Assembly: GCF_000373645.1 (NCBI RefSeq)
Contig: NZ_KB892025.1
Location: 18,818 to 82,817 of the forward strand
DNA length: 64,000 bases
Direction of reading: 5' to 3'
Origin: Streptomyces sp. ATexAB-D23
GTDB taxonomy: Bacteria; Actinomycetota; Actinomycetes; Streptomycetales; Streptomycetaceae
Below are positions 63,459-64,000 of this stretch, in pieces; the first letter of the stretch is position 1, and every line of letters begins with the position of its first letter. The notes under the pieces were generated by a model, which was not told where the DNA came from, ran no database searches, and saw only the letters and a program-made list of their open reading frames with translations. Position numbers and translations under genes: made by a program.

Positions 63459-63722
63459 TCTGCGGATCTTCGCCTGCGCGGAGTGTGGCTTCCTTTTCGG
63501 AGGTGAGCCGTGTGGGGGTAGGCGTGCAAGCAAGGCCGAGACCGCTCTGGACGGCGCTTGGGGCTGGGCGGCGCTATCTCATCTGTGCCAGCGTGTTTCC
63601 GCGTCTGCCAGGACGGATGCTGACTTAATGCTGACTTTCCTGATGAGGCGTCAGTTGAGACCGATCGCCGACCGGGGTGCTATTGATCCGGAACGCTTTG
63701 GGTTCAGGCTCGTTGACTGTGT

Positions 63723-64000
63723 GTGCGTGATCTGGTGGGGGACGCGCGGACGTGGTCGCCGGACGCACAGGAGGCTGTGCGGCTACTGGCGGTGTCCGCG
63801 CTGGTGGAGGGTCGGGACAGGTCGGAGGTCGCGGGCTTGTTCAAGGTGTCGGTCAGGGCCGTGGACAACTGGTGGGCGAGGTGGCAGGCGGGTGGCCGGG
63901 ACGCGCTGCTGTCCCGGCCGCGAGGCCGCCGCACAGGCGAGCACCAGGTGCTGTCCGAGGCCGAACAGGCCGCCGTGCGGCAGGCGGTCCTTGACCATAT
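63723..64000 (+). mobile_element. 5' part of IS630-family transposase, cut by window end
   Basis: From a GTG the frame stays open to the edge, giving about 92 residues: VRLLAVSALVEGRDRSEVAGLFKVSVRAVDNW is a helix-turn-helix of the IS630 type (key AVRLLA, VSVRAVDNWWARW), and GRDALLSRPRGRRTGEHQVLSEAE is the typical linker. The DDE core lies beyond the window. The element's left end is not certain; a short direct repeat ATGCTGACT occurs twice at 63617-63637. Confidence 0.85.

Overview
The window is high-GC actinobacterial chromosome, most likely Streptomyces. The signs are the strong third-position G/C bias, many GTG starts, 4-base ATGA/GTGA overlaps between operon genes, DasR-type operators on chitin genes, an egtABCD ergothioneine cluster, an ECF sigma with a zinc-finger anti-sigma-like protein, a PAS-GGDEF-EAL protein and a cobalamin riboswitch in front of cbtBA. 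No tRNA, rRNA, CRISPR array or prophage is visible. The only mobile element is the start of an IS630-like transposase cut by the right edge.

0-10 kb: the end of an unknown gene, a 58-residue peptide gene with a very good ribosome site, a divergent pair of overlapping fluoride-channel genes (crcB), then a long nitrogen operon: urea transporter, ureA, a His-rich CbiX-like chelatase, ureB, ureC, ureF, ureG, ureD and an Amt ammonium transporter. This one transcription unit would import urea, hydrolyse it, mature the nickel enzyme and move ammonium. There is no ureE, and the His-rich chelatase sits inside the operon.

10-21 kb: lipase maturation factor, a DUF6777-like lipoprotein, carotenoid oxygenase, a membrane protein, a secreted GH18 chitinase with a DasR-type promoter, a ferredoxin-NADP reductase with a possible iron box, a PAS-GAF-PP2C-ATPase regulator, and a wax ester/triacylglycerol synthase.

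21-31 kb: a three-gene L-fucose/L-rhamnose-type sugar oxidation operon, an Fpg/Nei glycosylase, a LytTR regulator / small membrane protein / sodium symporter / LytS kinase operon, an ECF sigma gene overlapping tail to tail with a small zinc-finger gene, a universal stress protein and a polysaccharide deacetylase.

31-39 kb: a cell-surface island (class F sortase and two secreted proteins sharing an unusual C-terminal motif), a DUF4239 protein, a polyproline membrane protein, and a methyltransferase coupled to a c-di-GMP enzyme.

38-50 kb: LysR regulator with a palindromic operator, a second-type succinate dehydrogenase (sdhCAB) whose iron-sulfur subunit carries an in-frame palindromic insertion, a multi-domain GH18 chitinase, a UvrA-like ATPase, a HAD phosphatase, dodecin and an orphan DasA-like sugar-binding lipoprotein. 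Both chitinases and the binding protein have the same operator placed between -35 and -10.

50-64 kb: egtABCD, a microbial PARG-like protein, an orphan PemK/MazF-type protein, a LacI regulator, thioredoxin, a disulfide reductase-like flavoprotein, a histidine phosphatase, the cobalamin riboswitch with cbtBA, a GNAT acetyltransferase, a TPR protein, a pirin and the IS630-like fragment.
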